From: Actinomycetales bacterium
GTDB taxonomy: Bacteria > Actinomycetota > Actinomycetes > S36-B12 > UBA5976
DNA length: 51,443 nt
Assembly: GCA_018969715.1 (NCBI GenBank)
Contig: JAGWXT010000011.1
Location: 1 to 51,443 of the forward strand
Reading direction: 5' to 3'
The notes under the pieces are model-generated. The model had not been told where the DNA came from and ran no database searches. It worked only from the letters and a program-made list of their open reading frames with translations. Shown piece after piece: positions 17,918-26,620 of this stretch. Numbering within the stretch: position 1 is the first letter of the stretch; every line of letters starts with the position of its first letter. Position numbers and translations under genes: made by a program.

Positions 17918-18540
17918 GGTGACTCCTCTGCGGGGACGGCGATCGGAGCGGCAGGCAGGGGATGGTTCGTCGCGAGCCGGGCATAGTCGAGGATCAGGGT
18001 GACTGCAGTGGGGTAGTCGAGGGCGGGGTGGCCGGCCATGATGCGGTAGCCGTAGGCGTCCTCAAGGGCGACGAGGTTGCGCGCGACCGTCTGCACCGGC
18101 GCGCAGAGGGTGAAGTCCCCCTGCTGGGCCCCCGCCTCGAGGATCGAGGTGTACATCTGCACCTGGCGGTCGTAGAGGGAGGTCAGCAGGATCGCGTACA
18201 CCGTGTTTCGGGATGCCTCCCCGCCCAGTGAGCACAGTAGGCGCACGTCCTCATCGGCGCGGCTGCGGGGCACCCCGAGCAGGATCGTGCTCACCAGTCG
18301 CTCAGCCGGATCGGTGAGATCGGCGACCGCCGCGCATCGGTCACTGTAGAAGCGCTCCATACCTGCGCGGTTGGCCTCGATGAGCAGATCCGAGAGGTCC
18401 GGGTAGTGATACAGCACGGCGCCGGGGCTGATCCCCGCGCGCTGGGCGATCTGGCGCAGTTGCACGCCACTGCCGTGCTCGGCCATCGCCTGCCGCGCGG
18501 CGGTGAGCAGGGTTGCCTTGCGGGCCGCGGCGCGGGTCAT
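17914..18540 (-). CDS. TetR-family regulator
   Basis: The protein has 208 residues. The N-terminal 60 form a TetR helix-turn-helix, with QLRQIAQRAGISPGAVLYHY as the recognition segment. The C-terminal domain is a ligand-binding bundle of unknown specificity. The ATG at 18540 (MTRAAARKATLL) is preferred to an upstream one at 18603 that adds unconserved sequence. The gene is first in the five-gene operon and its stop overlaps the glycosyltransferase ATG. Autorepression, relieved by the operon's substrate, is the likely control. A candidate operator sits 42 bp upstream. Confidence 0.88.
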   Translation of the reverse strand: MTRAAARKATLLTAARQAMAEHGSGVQLRQIAQRAGISPGAVLYHYPDLSDLLIEANRAGMERFYSDRCAAVADLTDPAERLVSTILLGVPRSRADEDVRLLCSLGGEASRNTVYAILLTSLYDRQVQMYTSILEAGAQQGDFTLCAPVQTVARNLVALEDAYGYRIMAGHPALDYPTAVTLILDYARLATNHPLPAAPIAVPAEESP

Positions 18541-18846
18541 CGACTGGGGTGTCCGCACACCATGCGCCGACCCTAGGGCACCTGAACGCCGATTCAGCAC
18601 CAACCCGGTGCCGACCGCTCAGTGCCGCGCCCCGCCGCCCCTGATCCGCGAGCCAGCCCAGTCCCGCCAGCGTGGGGCCCATGGTGTTGGATGTGGGGAC
18701 CGGTGACCGGGGCGGGTTCGCGCGCACTTGAATCCAGCGTCAACCGGCCCCGATGACGGGGATCCCGCCAACCGACCCGAGCGCGCCGGGCCACCATCAG
18801 GCAGCCGCCGGGCCACCCCAACCGGCTTGAGATGAAGGACGATCCG
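18541..18846. other. Divergent intergenic region, tetR / polyamine operon
   Basis: This 306-bp gap contains no convincing gene. It must hold the promoters of the leftward tetR operon and the rightward importer operon. It contains the inverted repeat listed separately at 18582-18597 and a smaller one (CCGGT-G-ACCGG) at 18700-18710. No RNA gene or riboswitch was recognised. Confidence 0.5.
18582..18597. promoter_or_regulatory. Candidate TetR operator
   Basis: CTGAA-N6-TTCAG is a perfect 5-bp-arm inverted repeat centred about 50 bp upstream of the tetR start. Its size and place suit a TetR dimer site, but the arms are short and chance occurrence is possible. Confidence 0.35.
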
Positions 18847-19962
18847 ATGACCCGAACCGATTCCTCCCGGCCGCACCGCGCGCGCACAACTCGGCTCGCC
18901 CTTGCCACCGCAGTGACCGCGGGTGTGGTGCTCGCAGCCTGCGGTGGCGGCGGCACCGCCGGGGCAGACCTCGACCCCAATGCCGACCTCAGTCAGCAGA
19001 CCCTGACGATCTCCAACTGGGCCGGCTACTACCCGGAGGACCTCGCCGAGAAGGTTCAGGCGGCGATCGGCACTCCGCTGACGATCACCAACCACGCCAC
19101 GAACGAGGAGATCATGGCCAAGCTCACCGCTGGCGGTGACTCGGGCATTGACGTCGCCTTCGTCTCGGGGCAGTTCGCCCAGGCCCTGAACGAGGCGGGA
19201 CTGGTTGAGGTGATCAACCCCGACTTCGTGCCCAACCTCGCCAACCTCTACCCCGAGGCACAGAACCTGTCCTACGACCCGGGCAATACGTTCTCCGTCC
19301 CCTACGCCTGGGGCACGACCGGACTGTGCTACCGCAGCGACCTCATCGACGAGCCGACCAGCTGGCGAGCGATCCTGGAGCCGGCCGCGGAGAGCAAGGG
19401 CAAGGTCACGGCACTGGCCACCGAGCGCTGGCTGATGCTGCCGGCGCAGAAGGCCCTGGGCTTCTCCGCCAACACCACCGATGAAGGCGAGATGGAGCAG
19501 GTGAAGCAGGCCCTCATCGCAGCCAAGCCGAACCTGCTCGCCTATGACGACACGACCTTCTACTCAAGGCTCGTGTCGGGTGAGGCCAACCTTGTCGTCG
19601 CCTGGGATGGCTGGTGCAACTACGGGACCGCGGAGAACCCCGACATCAAGTTCACCGTCCCCACCGAGGGCAGTGACCTGTGGGCGGACACGATGGTGAT
19701 CCTGAAGTCGTCGAAGAACAAGGAGGCCGCACACGCCTTCATCAACTACATCCTCGACCCTGCCAACCACGCCTGGGTTGCGGAGAACATCCTGTACAAG
19801 GTGCCGAACGCCGCAGCGATGGAGCAGGTGGCAGCGCTCGCCGAGACCTTCCCGAACATGGGGCTGACCCCGGCCCAGCTGCTGCAGGGTGAGTCGCTGA
19901 TCGACCTCGGCGAGGCCGGGCCGCTCTACACCCGCATCGCCACCGAGGTCACGTCGAGCTAG
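18847..19962 (+). CDS. potD: Polyamine-type ABC importer, substrate-binding lipoprotein
   Basis: The protein has 371 residues. A twin-arginine-like N-terminus leads to a hydrophobic signal with the lipobox VLAACGGGG. The mature part begins LTISNWAGYYPEDL, the hallmark start of PotD/PotF spermidine-putrescine-binding proteins. The ATG at 18847 has AAGGA 7 bp upstream and is preferred to the in-frame ATG at 18832. It is first of a potD-B-C-A run. Polyamine binding is inferred from family; some members bind other cationic compounds. Confidence 0.87.
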   Translation: MTRTDSSRPHRARTTRLALATAVTAGVVLAACGGGGTAGADLDPNADLSQQTLTISNWAGYYPEDLAEKVQAAIGTPLTITNHATNEEIMAKLTAGGDSGIDVAFVSGQFAQALNEAGLVEVINPDFVPNLANLYPEAQNLSYDPGNTFSVPYAWGTTGLCYRSDLIDEPTSWRAILEPAAESKGKVTALATERWLMLPAQKALGFSANTTDEGEMEQVKQALIAAKPNLLAYDDTTFYSRLVSGEANLVVAWDGWCNYGTAENPDIKFTVPTEGSDLWADTMVILKSSKNKEAAHAFINYILDPANHAWVAENILYKVPNAAAMEQVAALAETFPNMGLTPAQLLQGESLIDLGEAGPLYTRIATEVTSS

Positions 19963-19976
19963 TGAGCTAGTCCCCG

Positions 19977-20870
19977 GTGACCCTCGCTCACCGCCCAGGA
20001 GGGCACAGCGCCGCCCGGCGTCGTGCCCTCCTGGGTCGGGCCACCCTGACTTGGCCGGGCCTTGCCTATATCACCGCATTCATGGCGGTGCCGGTCCTGC
20101 TGGTGCTGGGGTTCTCGTTTCTCACCCGCGGCAGGTTCGGTGGCGTGGTCGCGCCGTTCACCCTTGACAACTTCGCCCGCGCGGTGGAGCCGGTCTACCT
20201 GCGCATCTACGCGGTGTCCCTGCTGATCGCCGCCGCGACCACCGCCCTCGCCCTGCTGATCGGGTACCCCACTGCCTATGCCATCAGCCGGCTGCCGGCG
20301 CGCTGGCGCACGGTGGCCCTCATCTGCATCGTCCTGCCCTTCTGGACGAGTTTCCTCATCCGCACCTATGCGTGGATCCTGCTGCTCAACTCCGAGGGAC
20401 CGGTCAACCGCACCCTGCTGGAGATCGGCCTGATCGGGGCTCCGCTGCGATTGCTGTACACCCCCGGGGCGGTGATCGTCGGACTGCTCTATGCGTACCT
20501 GCCGCTGGTGGTGCTCCCGGTCTATGCCGCACTGGATCGCCTCGACCCGCTCCTACGGGAGGCTGCCATGAACCTCGGGGCCTCCCGCGCGCGCACATTC
20601 TGGGACATCACCCTGCCGCTGACCATTCCCGGGGCGCTGATCGGCGCAATCTTCGTCTTCGTCCCCAGCCTGGGCAACTTCGTCGTACCCGAGCTGCTCG
20701 GCGGCGGCAAGACGGTCATGATCGGCAACCTGATTCGTGACCAGTTCCTTGAGGCGCGCGACTGGCCCTTCGGTGCCGTCCTTGCCCTGATGATGATCGC
20801 CGTGCTGCTGGGCGCCTTCGCCGGCCAGGCGGCGATCGCCAGACGAATCAACGGGACCGCCCGTGCCTGA
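19977..20870 (+). CDS. potB: Polyamine-type ABC permease, PotB-like
   Basis: The protein has 297 residues with about six membrane segments. The EAA loop REAAMNLGASRARTFWDITL contacts the ATPase. It starts at GTG 19977, 14 bp after potD, with no good ATG nearby. The end overlaps potC by 8 bp. Segments such as PFWTSFLIRTYAWILLL and VPSLGNFVVPELLGG are typical of the PotB branch. With PotC it forms the transmembrane channel. Confidence 0.9.
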   Translation: MTLAHRPGGHSAARRRALLGRATLTWPGLAYITAFMAVPVLLVLGFSFLTRGRFGGVVAPFTLDNFARAVEPVYLRIYAVSLLIAAATTALALLIGYPTAYAISRLPARWRTVALICIVLPFWTSFLIRTYAWILLLNSEGPVNRTLLEIGLIGAPLRLLYTPGAVIVGLLYAYLPLVVLPVYAALDRLDPLLREAAMNLGASRARTFWDITLPLTIPGALIGAIFVFVPSLGNFVVPELLGGGKTVMIGNLIRDQFLEARDWPFGAVLALMMIAVLLGAFAGQAAIARRINGTARA

Positions 20871-21678
20871 CCGCACCCGCACCGGTACCGGCACCCGGCG
20901 TCCGGTTGAGCGCGGACTGGGCTGGCTGCGACTCCCCCTGATCGGCGCCTTCGGCTTCCTCTACCTGCCGATTGCGGTGCTTGTGGTGATGTCCTTCAAT
21001 GCCAGCTCGATCCCCTTCGTATGGACGGGCTTCTCCCTGCAGTGGTACCCGACCCTCGCGAGCAATCCGCAGGTCCTCCAGGGCCTGCTCAACACCCTGG
21101 TGGTGGCGGTGGCCGCGACGGTGGGGGCAACGATCCTCGGCACACTGCTCGCGGTAGGGCTGGCGCGCTACACCCGCTCGGTGCTGCTTGAGGCCTACAG
21201 CCTCGCCCCTGCGATCATCCCGGATCTGGTGCTCGCTATCGGCCTGCTCATCCTGTTCACGTCCATCGGCCTGACCCTCAGCCTGTTCTCGGTAGTGCTG
21301 GCCCATATCGTCTTCGGCATGGCCTTCGTCGCTGCGGTGGTGACTGCGCGGATCGGCCAGACCGACCCCAGCCTCGAGGAGGCCAGCCGCGACCTCGGCG
21401 CAACGGGGCCGACGACCTTCCTGCGGATCACCGTGCCCAGCCTCGCCCCGGCGATCATCGCCGGGGCCCTCCTCGTGTTCACCCTGAGCCTGGATGAGTT
21501 CGTCATCGCCTTCTTCACCGACGGTCCACGGACGCCGACCCTGCCCATCGTCATCTACTCGATGGTCCGCTTCGGTGTGACGCCGGAGATCAACGCCCTC
21601 GGTGCCCTGCTGCTGCTGGTGAGCTTCACCGTCGTCCTTGCTGCTCAGCGCATCACGCGACTGACGGACGCCCTATGA
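20863..21678 (+). CDS. potC: Polyamine-type ABC permease, PotC-like
   Basis: The protein has 271 residues with about six membrane segments and the EAA loop EEASRDLGATGPTTFLRITV. VMSFNASSIPFVWTGFSLQW near the N-terminus is characteristic of PotC. The start is GTG at 20863 inside the end of potB, and the stop overlaps potA (ATGA). Tight overlaps throughout suggest stoichiometric synthesis of the importer. Confidence 0.9.
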   Translation: MPDRTRTGTGTRRPVERGLGWLRLPLIGAFGFLYLPIAVLVVMSFNASSIPFVWTGFSLQWYPTLASNPQVLQGLLNTLVVAVAATVGATILGTLLAVGLARYTRSVLLEAYSLAPAIIPDLVLAIGLLILFTSIGLTLSLFSVVLAHIVFGMAFVAAVVTARIGQTDPSLEEASRDLGATGPTTFLRITVPSLAPAIIAGALLVFTLSLDEFVIAFFTDGPRTPTLPIVIYSMVRFGVTPEINALGALLLLVSFTVVLAAQRITRLTDAL

Positions 21679-22775
21679 CGTCGATGGCGGCGACCCCGCT
21701 GATCCGCATCCGTGGGGTGGGCAAGCGCTATGGATCGGTCACAGCGCTGGCGGATGTCAGCTTGGACATCCATCACAACGAGTTCTTCGCCCTGCTCGGG
21801 CCGTCCGGTTGCGGCAAGACGACCCTGCTGCGTGCGATCGCCGGCTTCGAGGACCCCGATGAGGGCAGCATCACGCTGACGACTGGGGACACGCAGCCGG
21901 CGGACGCCGGGGAGGTCGACCTGCTCGCCCTGCCGCCGAATCGCCGACCGGTCAACCTGATGTTCCAGTCCTATGCCCTCTTCCCGCATATGACGGTGAG
22001 CGCCAATATCGCCTACGGCCTGGAGCGTGAAGGGTTGGCACGGTCGGAGATCGCCCGCCGGGTCGCCGACGTCCTCGTCACCGTCGACCTGCAGGACAAG
22101 GCCAGTGCCCGCCCACGGCAGCTGTCCGGTGGCCAACGCCAACGGGTGGCCCTCGCCCGCGCCATCGTGAAGCGACCGAAGGTGCTGTTGCTCGATGAAC
22201 CGCTGTCGGCACTGGACCGTCGGGTGCGCGCGGATATGCAGGTGGAGCTCAAGCGCCTCCAGCACGAGGTGGGTATCACATTCGTCGTCGTGACCCACGA
22301 TCAGGAGGAGGCGATGAGCATGGCCGACCGGATAGCCGTGATGGAGCATGGCCGCATCTCCCAGATCGCCGATCCGGTGACCCTCTACCAGCGACCGGTG
22401 AGTGCGGCGGTTGCGGACTTCATCGGCATGAGCACCATCATCCCCGGGCAGGCGGCCGTCGATGGGTTCACTGCGCTCGGGGAGCGGTTGCCCGCCGCCC
22501 CCAGTGGCGTCATCGGGCCCGCGCTGCTGGTGATCCGACCCGAGGATGTGCGGCTGCACGCGGACGATCCGACCGATGCCGCCATGGGGTCGCTCAGCGG
22601 AACCGTCCTCGCCACACACTTCTTCGGGGGCACCTCGACCACAACGGTCACCGTTGCCGGACTGGGCCGGCCGGTGCTGGCCACTCAGATCGGTCCACCC
22701 GCCCACCGCATCGGTGCCGTGGTGCGGGTGGGGTGGCCGGCCGAGCGAGCCATCGTCCTGCCCGACACACCGTGA
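21675..22775 (+). CDS. potA: Polyamine-type ABC ATPase, PotA-like
   Basis: The protein has 366 residues. Walker A is GPSGCGKTT, the signature LSGGQRQRVALARAI, and Walker B VLLLDEPLSALD, followed by a TOBE domain in the C-terminal third (GPALLVIRPEDVRLH onward). It starts at ATG 21675, overlapping the potC stop. PotA-type ATPases are classified by position as much as sequence; here the potDBC context decides it. Confidence 0.92.
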   Translation: MTSMAATPLIRIRGVGKRYGSVTALADVSLDIHHNEFFALLGPSGCGKTTLLRAIAGFEDPDEGSITLTTGDTQPADAGEVDLLALPPNRRPVNLMFQSYALFPHMTVSANIAYGLEREGLARSEIARRVADVLVTVDLQDKASARPRQLSGGQRQRVALARAIVKRPKVLLLDEPLSALDRRVRADMQVELKRLQHEVGITFVVVTHDQEEAMSMADRIAVMEHGRISQIADPVTLYQRPVSAAVADFIGMSTIIPGQAAVDGFTALGERLPAAPSGVIGPALLVIRPEDVRLHADDPTDAAMGSLSGTVLATHFFGGTSTTTVTVAGLGRPVLATQIGPPAHRIGAVVRVGWPAERAIVLPDTP

Positions 22776-22809
22776 GTGGGCACACCCGCTGGACGCGCAG
22801 CGCCGGGCA

Positions 22810-24207
22810 GTGAGCGATCCCGTTCAGCGCTCCCTTGCTGACACCGTCCACACCCCGTTCTGGAGCGACCGGCCAGATGCACCCGAGCCCGGTGCGCCAC
22901 TTGCCGGGGAGGTCGAGGCAGACCTGGTCGTCGTCGGCGGCGGCTTCACCGGCCTATGGGCGTGCCTGCTGGCAATCAGCGAGGACCCCACGGCAACGGT
23001 GGTCCTGCTGGAGTCCGATCGGATCGGGCACGGCGGAACCGGACGCAATGGCGGGTTCCTGTCCGCGTCGCTGACCCACGGTCTGGCGCACGGGGCAGCC
23101 CGCTGGCCGGCGGAAATGCCGCTACTGCTGGCCCTCGGACGTGCGAACCTCGCCGAGATCATCGCGACAGCGGCCGCGGAAGGCATCGATGCATCGATCG
23201 AGGTCTCGGGAAAGTCGGTGGTGGCGACCACTGATGTGGCCGCCCGCGCACTGCCCGGCCTGCTCGCCCTGCATCAGCAATGGGGGGAGCAGGCCGAACT
23301 GTGGGACGCCGCAGGTGCCCGTGCCGACGTCGCCTCCCCCACCTACCGCGGCGCATTGCGGGTGCGCACCGGCAGCGCACTGATGAACCCGGCGCGCCTG
23401 GCCTGGGGCTTGGCGGCAGCTGCGCGACGGCGTGGCGTGCGCATCCACGAGGGTACGCGCGCGGTCTCGGTCACCCGTACCCCGACGGGGGTGCGGGTGT
23501 CAGCCCGCGGTGGGGCGGTCACCGCGCGCCGTGCATTGCTCGCCACCGGTGCCTATGACCCGCTCCTGCGTCGGCTGCGGGCGTGGGTGCTGCCGGTGTA
23601 CGACCATGTGCTCGTAACTGAGCCACTCACCGCAGACCAGCGCACCGCCCTTGGCTGGCACGACCGGCAGGGCATCACGGACGTCGGCAATCAGTTCCAC
23701 TACTACCGGCTCACCGAGGATGACCGGATCCTGTGGGGTGGCTACGACGCGATCTACTACTGGGGCAATCAGACCGATGCCAGCCGGGAGCACCGGGATG
23801 CGAGCCACCAGCTGCTCGCCCGCCAGTTCTTCGAGACCTTCCCGATGCTGACCGGAATGCGGTTCACCCACAAGTGGGCGGGGCTGATCGACACCACCTC
23901 CCGGTTCACACCTGTCTTCGGTACCGCGCTGGGCGGTCGGCTGGCGTACGCGGTGGGATACACCGGCCTGGGCACTGGCGCCGCGCGCTTCGGTGCGCAG
24001 GTCGCCCTCGACCTGCTCGCCGGGGCCGCAACGGAGCGGACGCGCCTGAGGATGGTGCGGTCACGGCCGGTGCCGTTCCCACCCGAGCCGCTGCGATCGG
24101 CGGTGGTCTGGCTCACCCGTGCCGAACTCGCCCGGGAGGACCGCACGGGCCGCCGAGGCCCTTGGTTGGGGATGCTCGACCGGCTGGGAGTGGGCTTCAC
24201 GAGTTGA
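22810..24207 (+). CDS. FAD amine oxidase, DAO family (PuuB-like)
   Basis: The protein has 465 residues. The FAD motif DLVVVGGGFTGLWACL is followed by LLESDRIGHGGTGRNGGFL, the pattern of the PuuB/gamma-glutamylputrescine oxidase branch of the D-amino-acid oxidase fold, and GYTGLGTGAARFG closes the FAD site near the C-terminus. The start chosen is GTG 22810 (VSDPVQRS); the long frame from 22546 reads through potA. It lies 34 bp after potA in the same direction, so oxidation of an imported polyamine or its derivative is the natural role. No gamma-glutamyl-putrescine synthetase is nearby, so the real substrate may differ. Confidence 0.8.
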   Translation: MSDPVQRSLADTVHTPFWSDRPDAPEPGAPLAGEVEADLVVVGGGFTGLWACLLAISEDPTATVVLLESDRIGHGGTGRNGGFLSASLTHGLAHGAARWPAEMPLLLALGRANLAEIIATAAAEGIDASIEVSGKSVVATTDVAARALPGLLALHQQWGEQAELWDAAGARADVASPTYRGALRVRTGSALMNPARLAWGLAAAARRRGVRIHEGTRAVSVTRTPTGVRVSARGGAVTARRALLATGAYDPLLRRLRAWVLPVYDHVLVTEPLTADQRTALGWHDRQGITDVGNQFHYYRLTEDDRILWGGYDAIYYWGNQTDASREHRDASHQLLARQFFETFPMLTGMRFTHKWAGLIDTTSRFTPVFGTALGGRLAYAVGYTGLGTGAARFGAQVALDLLAGAATERTRLRMVRSRPVPFPPEPLRSAVVWLTRAELAREDRTGRRGPWLGMLDRLGVGFTS

Positions 24208-24311
24208 TCGGCCGCCGGCAGCTGTGGACGCTGCCCGCGCGCCGACCGCACGACGAGATGGTGCCGGCATCCCGGCGCGGGCCTTCCCCGAGCGGTCACG
24301 CCCGGTTGGCG
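24208..24311. other. Convergent intergenic spacer
   Basis: This is 104 bp between the ends of two convergent genes. A terminator is expected here, but I see no strong hairpin like that at 12040-12096. Confidence 0.3.
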
Positions 24312-25718
24312 TCACTCGCCCACGGGCGCGAAGAGTCCGCGTTCAGCCAGCATCTCGTGGAGCCGCTCACCGTCCACCGCTGACGGGCTGATCTGATCGG
24401 ACAGCGACATCACGGTCGCAAGGCCGATGGCCTCCCCGTACTGGAAGCACTGGCCAGTGACGCGTGCCGAGGCCATCGCCTCAGCATCAGCCGACAGGCA
24501 CCTTCCCGCGGCGAGGATGTTCTCGCTGCCACGTGGGATGAAGCAGCGGTAGGGAATCTCGTAGACGCCCTCATCGATCCACTCCAGCCGCGGCCGTTCC
24601 CCGCGATGCAGTTCGATCGGCCACGGACAGCGCGCAACCGCATCGGGGAAGCGCGCTCTGCCCAGCACGTCGGCCGCGGTCAGTTGATAGGAGCCGACCA
24701 GCTGCCGCGTCTGCCGGATGCCCACCTGGGTGCCGGTATCGACGATGAACGCCCCGCCGCAGCCAGCTATCTGCTGGCGCAGGAAGGTCAGGTACGCATC
24801 CACCTGACGACGGCCGCCACGCTCGGCTTCGCTGATGTCCTCGGCAAGGAGCACATTGAGCTCCTCACCCTGCAGACCCGAGATCCGTGTTGCGTTGACG
24901 AGCAGCTCATTGGGGCGCGGGGTCGGGAACAGGAAGATCTTGGTCCGCGGCAGGTCGAGACCGGTCTCCCGTGCCCGCTCAATCTGCTCCCATACCGACG
25001 GCGGCATGATCGAGTCATCCCCGTAGGCGGCCTGCAGCGCAGCGGTATCGACCCCGGAGACCCGGAACATCATCGTCGGGTTCTGGACGCTCACCTCCGG
25101 GGGCTCCAGCAGCCGGTCGCCCGCCATCGCCAGCACCGCGGCATCCCCGGTGGCATCGATCGTGCGCTCGGCACGGATTGTGAGGCTGCCCCCGGCGGTG
25201 GTCGCGGTCACCCCCGCCACGCGGGTGCCGTCGAGGAGGGCCCCGGTGATGGTGGTGTGGAACAGGACGGTCACGCCGGCCTCCGCGAGCAGCCGGTCAG
25301 CCGCTTGCCGCCATCGCAGCGGATCATGGACGCGAGTGAACGTCCGGCCATAGCGGACCGGGCCCGTGAGCCCACCAAGCCCCTCGAGGGCGTCGAGAAA
25401 CTCCCCCGCGAACCCGCCGACCACCATGCGCGGTGGCGCTGCGGCGTCGGCGGATGACAGGTAAAGCCCGCAGACCGTCCCCGACATGCCGGCCACCGCG
25501 CCGCCCCCGCAGAACCCATAGCGCTCCACCAGCAGCACCCGTGCCCCCATGCGGGCGGCAGTCACCGCGGCCGCCACCCCCGCGGCGCCACCGCCGGCGA
25601 CGAGCACATCGGTGGTGAGCGTGCGGCGAGGTCGCCGATCGACCTCGGTTGCGCTCATCGGCGCCTCGGCAGCGCCACCCGCGGGGCGCTGCGCAGCTGC
25701 GGTCACCGGGGTGGTCAC
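24312..25718 (-). CDS. FAD-dependent oxidoreductase (FAD_oxidored family), coupled to heliorhodopsin
   Basis: The protein has 468 residues. The FAD motif is VLVAGGGAAGVAAAVTAARM with the ribose glutamate in LLVERYGFCGGG, a pattern typical of the FAD_oxidored (PF12831-like) group. ENILAAGRCLSADAEAM near residue 410 is the second FAD-contact segment. No iron-sulphur cysteine cluster is evident. The family has few characterised members, so the substrate is unknown. Its ATG at 25718 overlaps the heliorhodopsin stop (ATGA), making the two products a translationally coupled pair. An internal Met at residue 21 (MSATEVDRR) could be the true start, which would remove the overlap but keep the operon. 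Confidence 0.83.
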   Translation of the reverse strand: MTTPVTAAAQRPAGGAAEAPMSATEVDRRPRRTLTTDVLVAGGGAAGVAAAVTAARMGARVLLVERYGFCGGGAVAGMSGTVCGLYLSSADAAAPPRMVVGGFAGEFLDALEGLGGLTGPVRYGRTFTRVHDPLRWRQAADRLLAEAGVTVLFHTTITGALLDGTRVAGVTATTAGGSLTIRAERTIDATGDAAVLAMAGDRLLEPPEVSVQNPTMMFRVSGVDTAALQAAYGDDSIMPPSVWEQIERARETGLDLPRTKIFLFPTPRPNELLVNATRISGLQGEELNVLLAEDISEAERGGRRQVDAYLTFLRQQIAGCGGAFIVDTGTQVGIRQTRQLVGSYQLTAADVLGRARFPDAVARCPWPIELHRGERPRLEWIDEGVYEIPYRCFIPRGSENILAAGRCLSADAEAMASARVTGQCFQYGEAIGLATVMSLSDQISPSAVDGERLHEMLAERGLFAPVGE

Positions 25719-26524
25719 TGGGGTGGGACGAGGGTGCCGCTGAAGATCTGCCAGGCCAGAGCGGTCTTCGCCGTGAGGCTCAGCACGATGTAGGCACGTT
25801 CACCGCGCAAGTAGTCCCGCCATCGTCCGACCGGCTTGTACTGCAGGTACTGCACGATGGCGAAGCAGTTGAACAGGATGAACAGTGAGATGACGATCCC
25901 CCAGACGAAACCGGGAATCGCCACCGCGCTGGGGGACTTCGGGGCGATGATCAGCACCAGGAAGGCCAGCCACGGCACGATGCCGGCGATGCAGCCGAAC
26001 CAGAACGCGAGCAGACTCCCCCCCGGCTGCTGGTCCTTCTCCTGCAGCCAGCCGAAGAGGATCATCGAGACGTTCACCCCGAAGATCGCAATCAACGCGA
26101 TGACGTCGAAGACACCGAGCAGTTGAGCGATCAGGATGATCATGACCGAACTGCTCAGGGAGTACTCAACCCACCGAAAGTAGTTGTGCCCCTGCCCGAG
26201 GCCGCGCACATAGCGGCTGTTGAACCCGGGGGCGGCGACGATGAAGTGGAATAGGGCCGACAGCCCGAAGAACAGTGCCACCGCCACGGCGGTGCCGATC
26301 TCGAACAGTGTCACCGGGGCCGAGGCCGGGGTGCCGGGCGGTCCGGCAATGTAGGTGGCGGTGACCGGCAGCGCGAAGTCGGTTGCGAGCACCAGGATCA
26401 GGATCATCTGGACGAGGTGGAACACCCCGGCGATGATGTTGAGCCGGCGCAGCCGGCCCATCGTGATGGGGCTTGTGGTGTCGGGGGCCGCAGGAGCGGC
26501 TGGCGGCGACGTGGGAGTGGTCAT
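25715..26524 (-). CDS. Heliorhodopsin
   Basis: The protein has 269 residues and seven hydrophobic segments. K253 in SLTAKTALAWQIF matches the retinal-binding lysine of heliorhodopsins in the last helix. E120 in YFRWVEYSLSSSVMI matches their Schiff-base counterion. H36 (GVFHLVQ) and H93 (LFHFIVA) match the two conserved histidines, offset by about 12-13 positions from the founding protein 48C12. Type-1 rhodopsin helix-3 motifs for pumping are absent. Heliorhodopsins sit inverted in the membrane, bind retinal, cycle slowly and have no settled function. GGAG precedes the ATG at 26524. The stop overlaps the FAD oxidoreductase start. No retinal-making oxygenase is in the window. Confidence 0.95.
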   Translation of the reverse strand: MTTPTSPPAAPAAPDTTSPITMGRLRRLNIIAGVFHLVQMILILVLATDFALPVTATYIAGPPGTPASAPVTLFEIGTAVAVALFFGLSALFHFIVAAPGFNSRYVRGLGQGHNYFRWVEYSLSSSVMIILIAQLLGVFDVIALIAIFGVNVSMILFGWLQEKDQQPGGSLLAFWFGCIAGIVPWLAFLVLIIAPKSPSAVAIPGFVWGIVISLFILFNCFAIVQYLQYKPVGRWRDYLRGERAYIVLSLTAKTALAWQIFSGTLVPPQ

Positions 26525-26620
26525 CGTCTCTCCATCTGTGTGTCGGTTGGCGCCGGTTGACTGGTAGGTGGGGAGTGAGCGTGGGTGGATTGATGCACGG
26601 TCAGAGGCCGCGGGTGGCGA
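26525..26620 (-). promoter_or_regulatory. Spacer upstream of heliorhodopsin
   Basis: This 96-bp gap between the dehydratase and heliorhodopsin genes could hold a promoter. I see the ribosome site (GGAG about 8 bp before the ATG) but no clear -10/-35 pair or operator. Confidence 0.25.
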
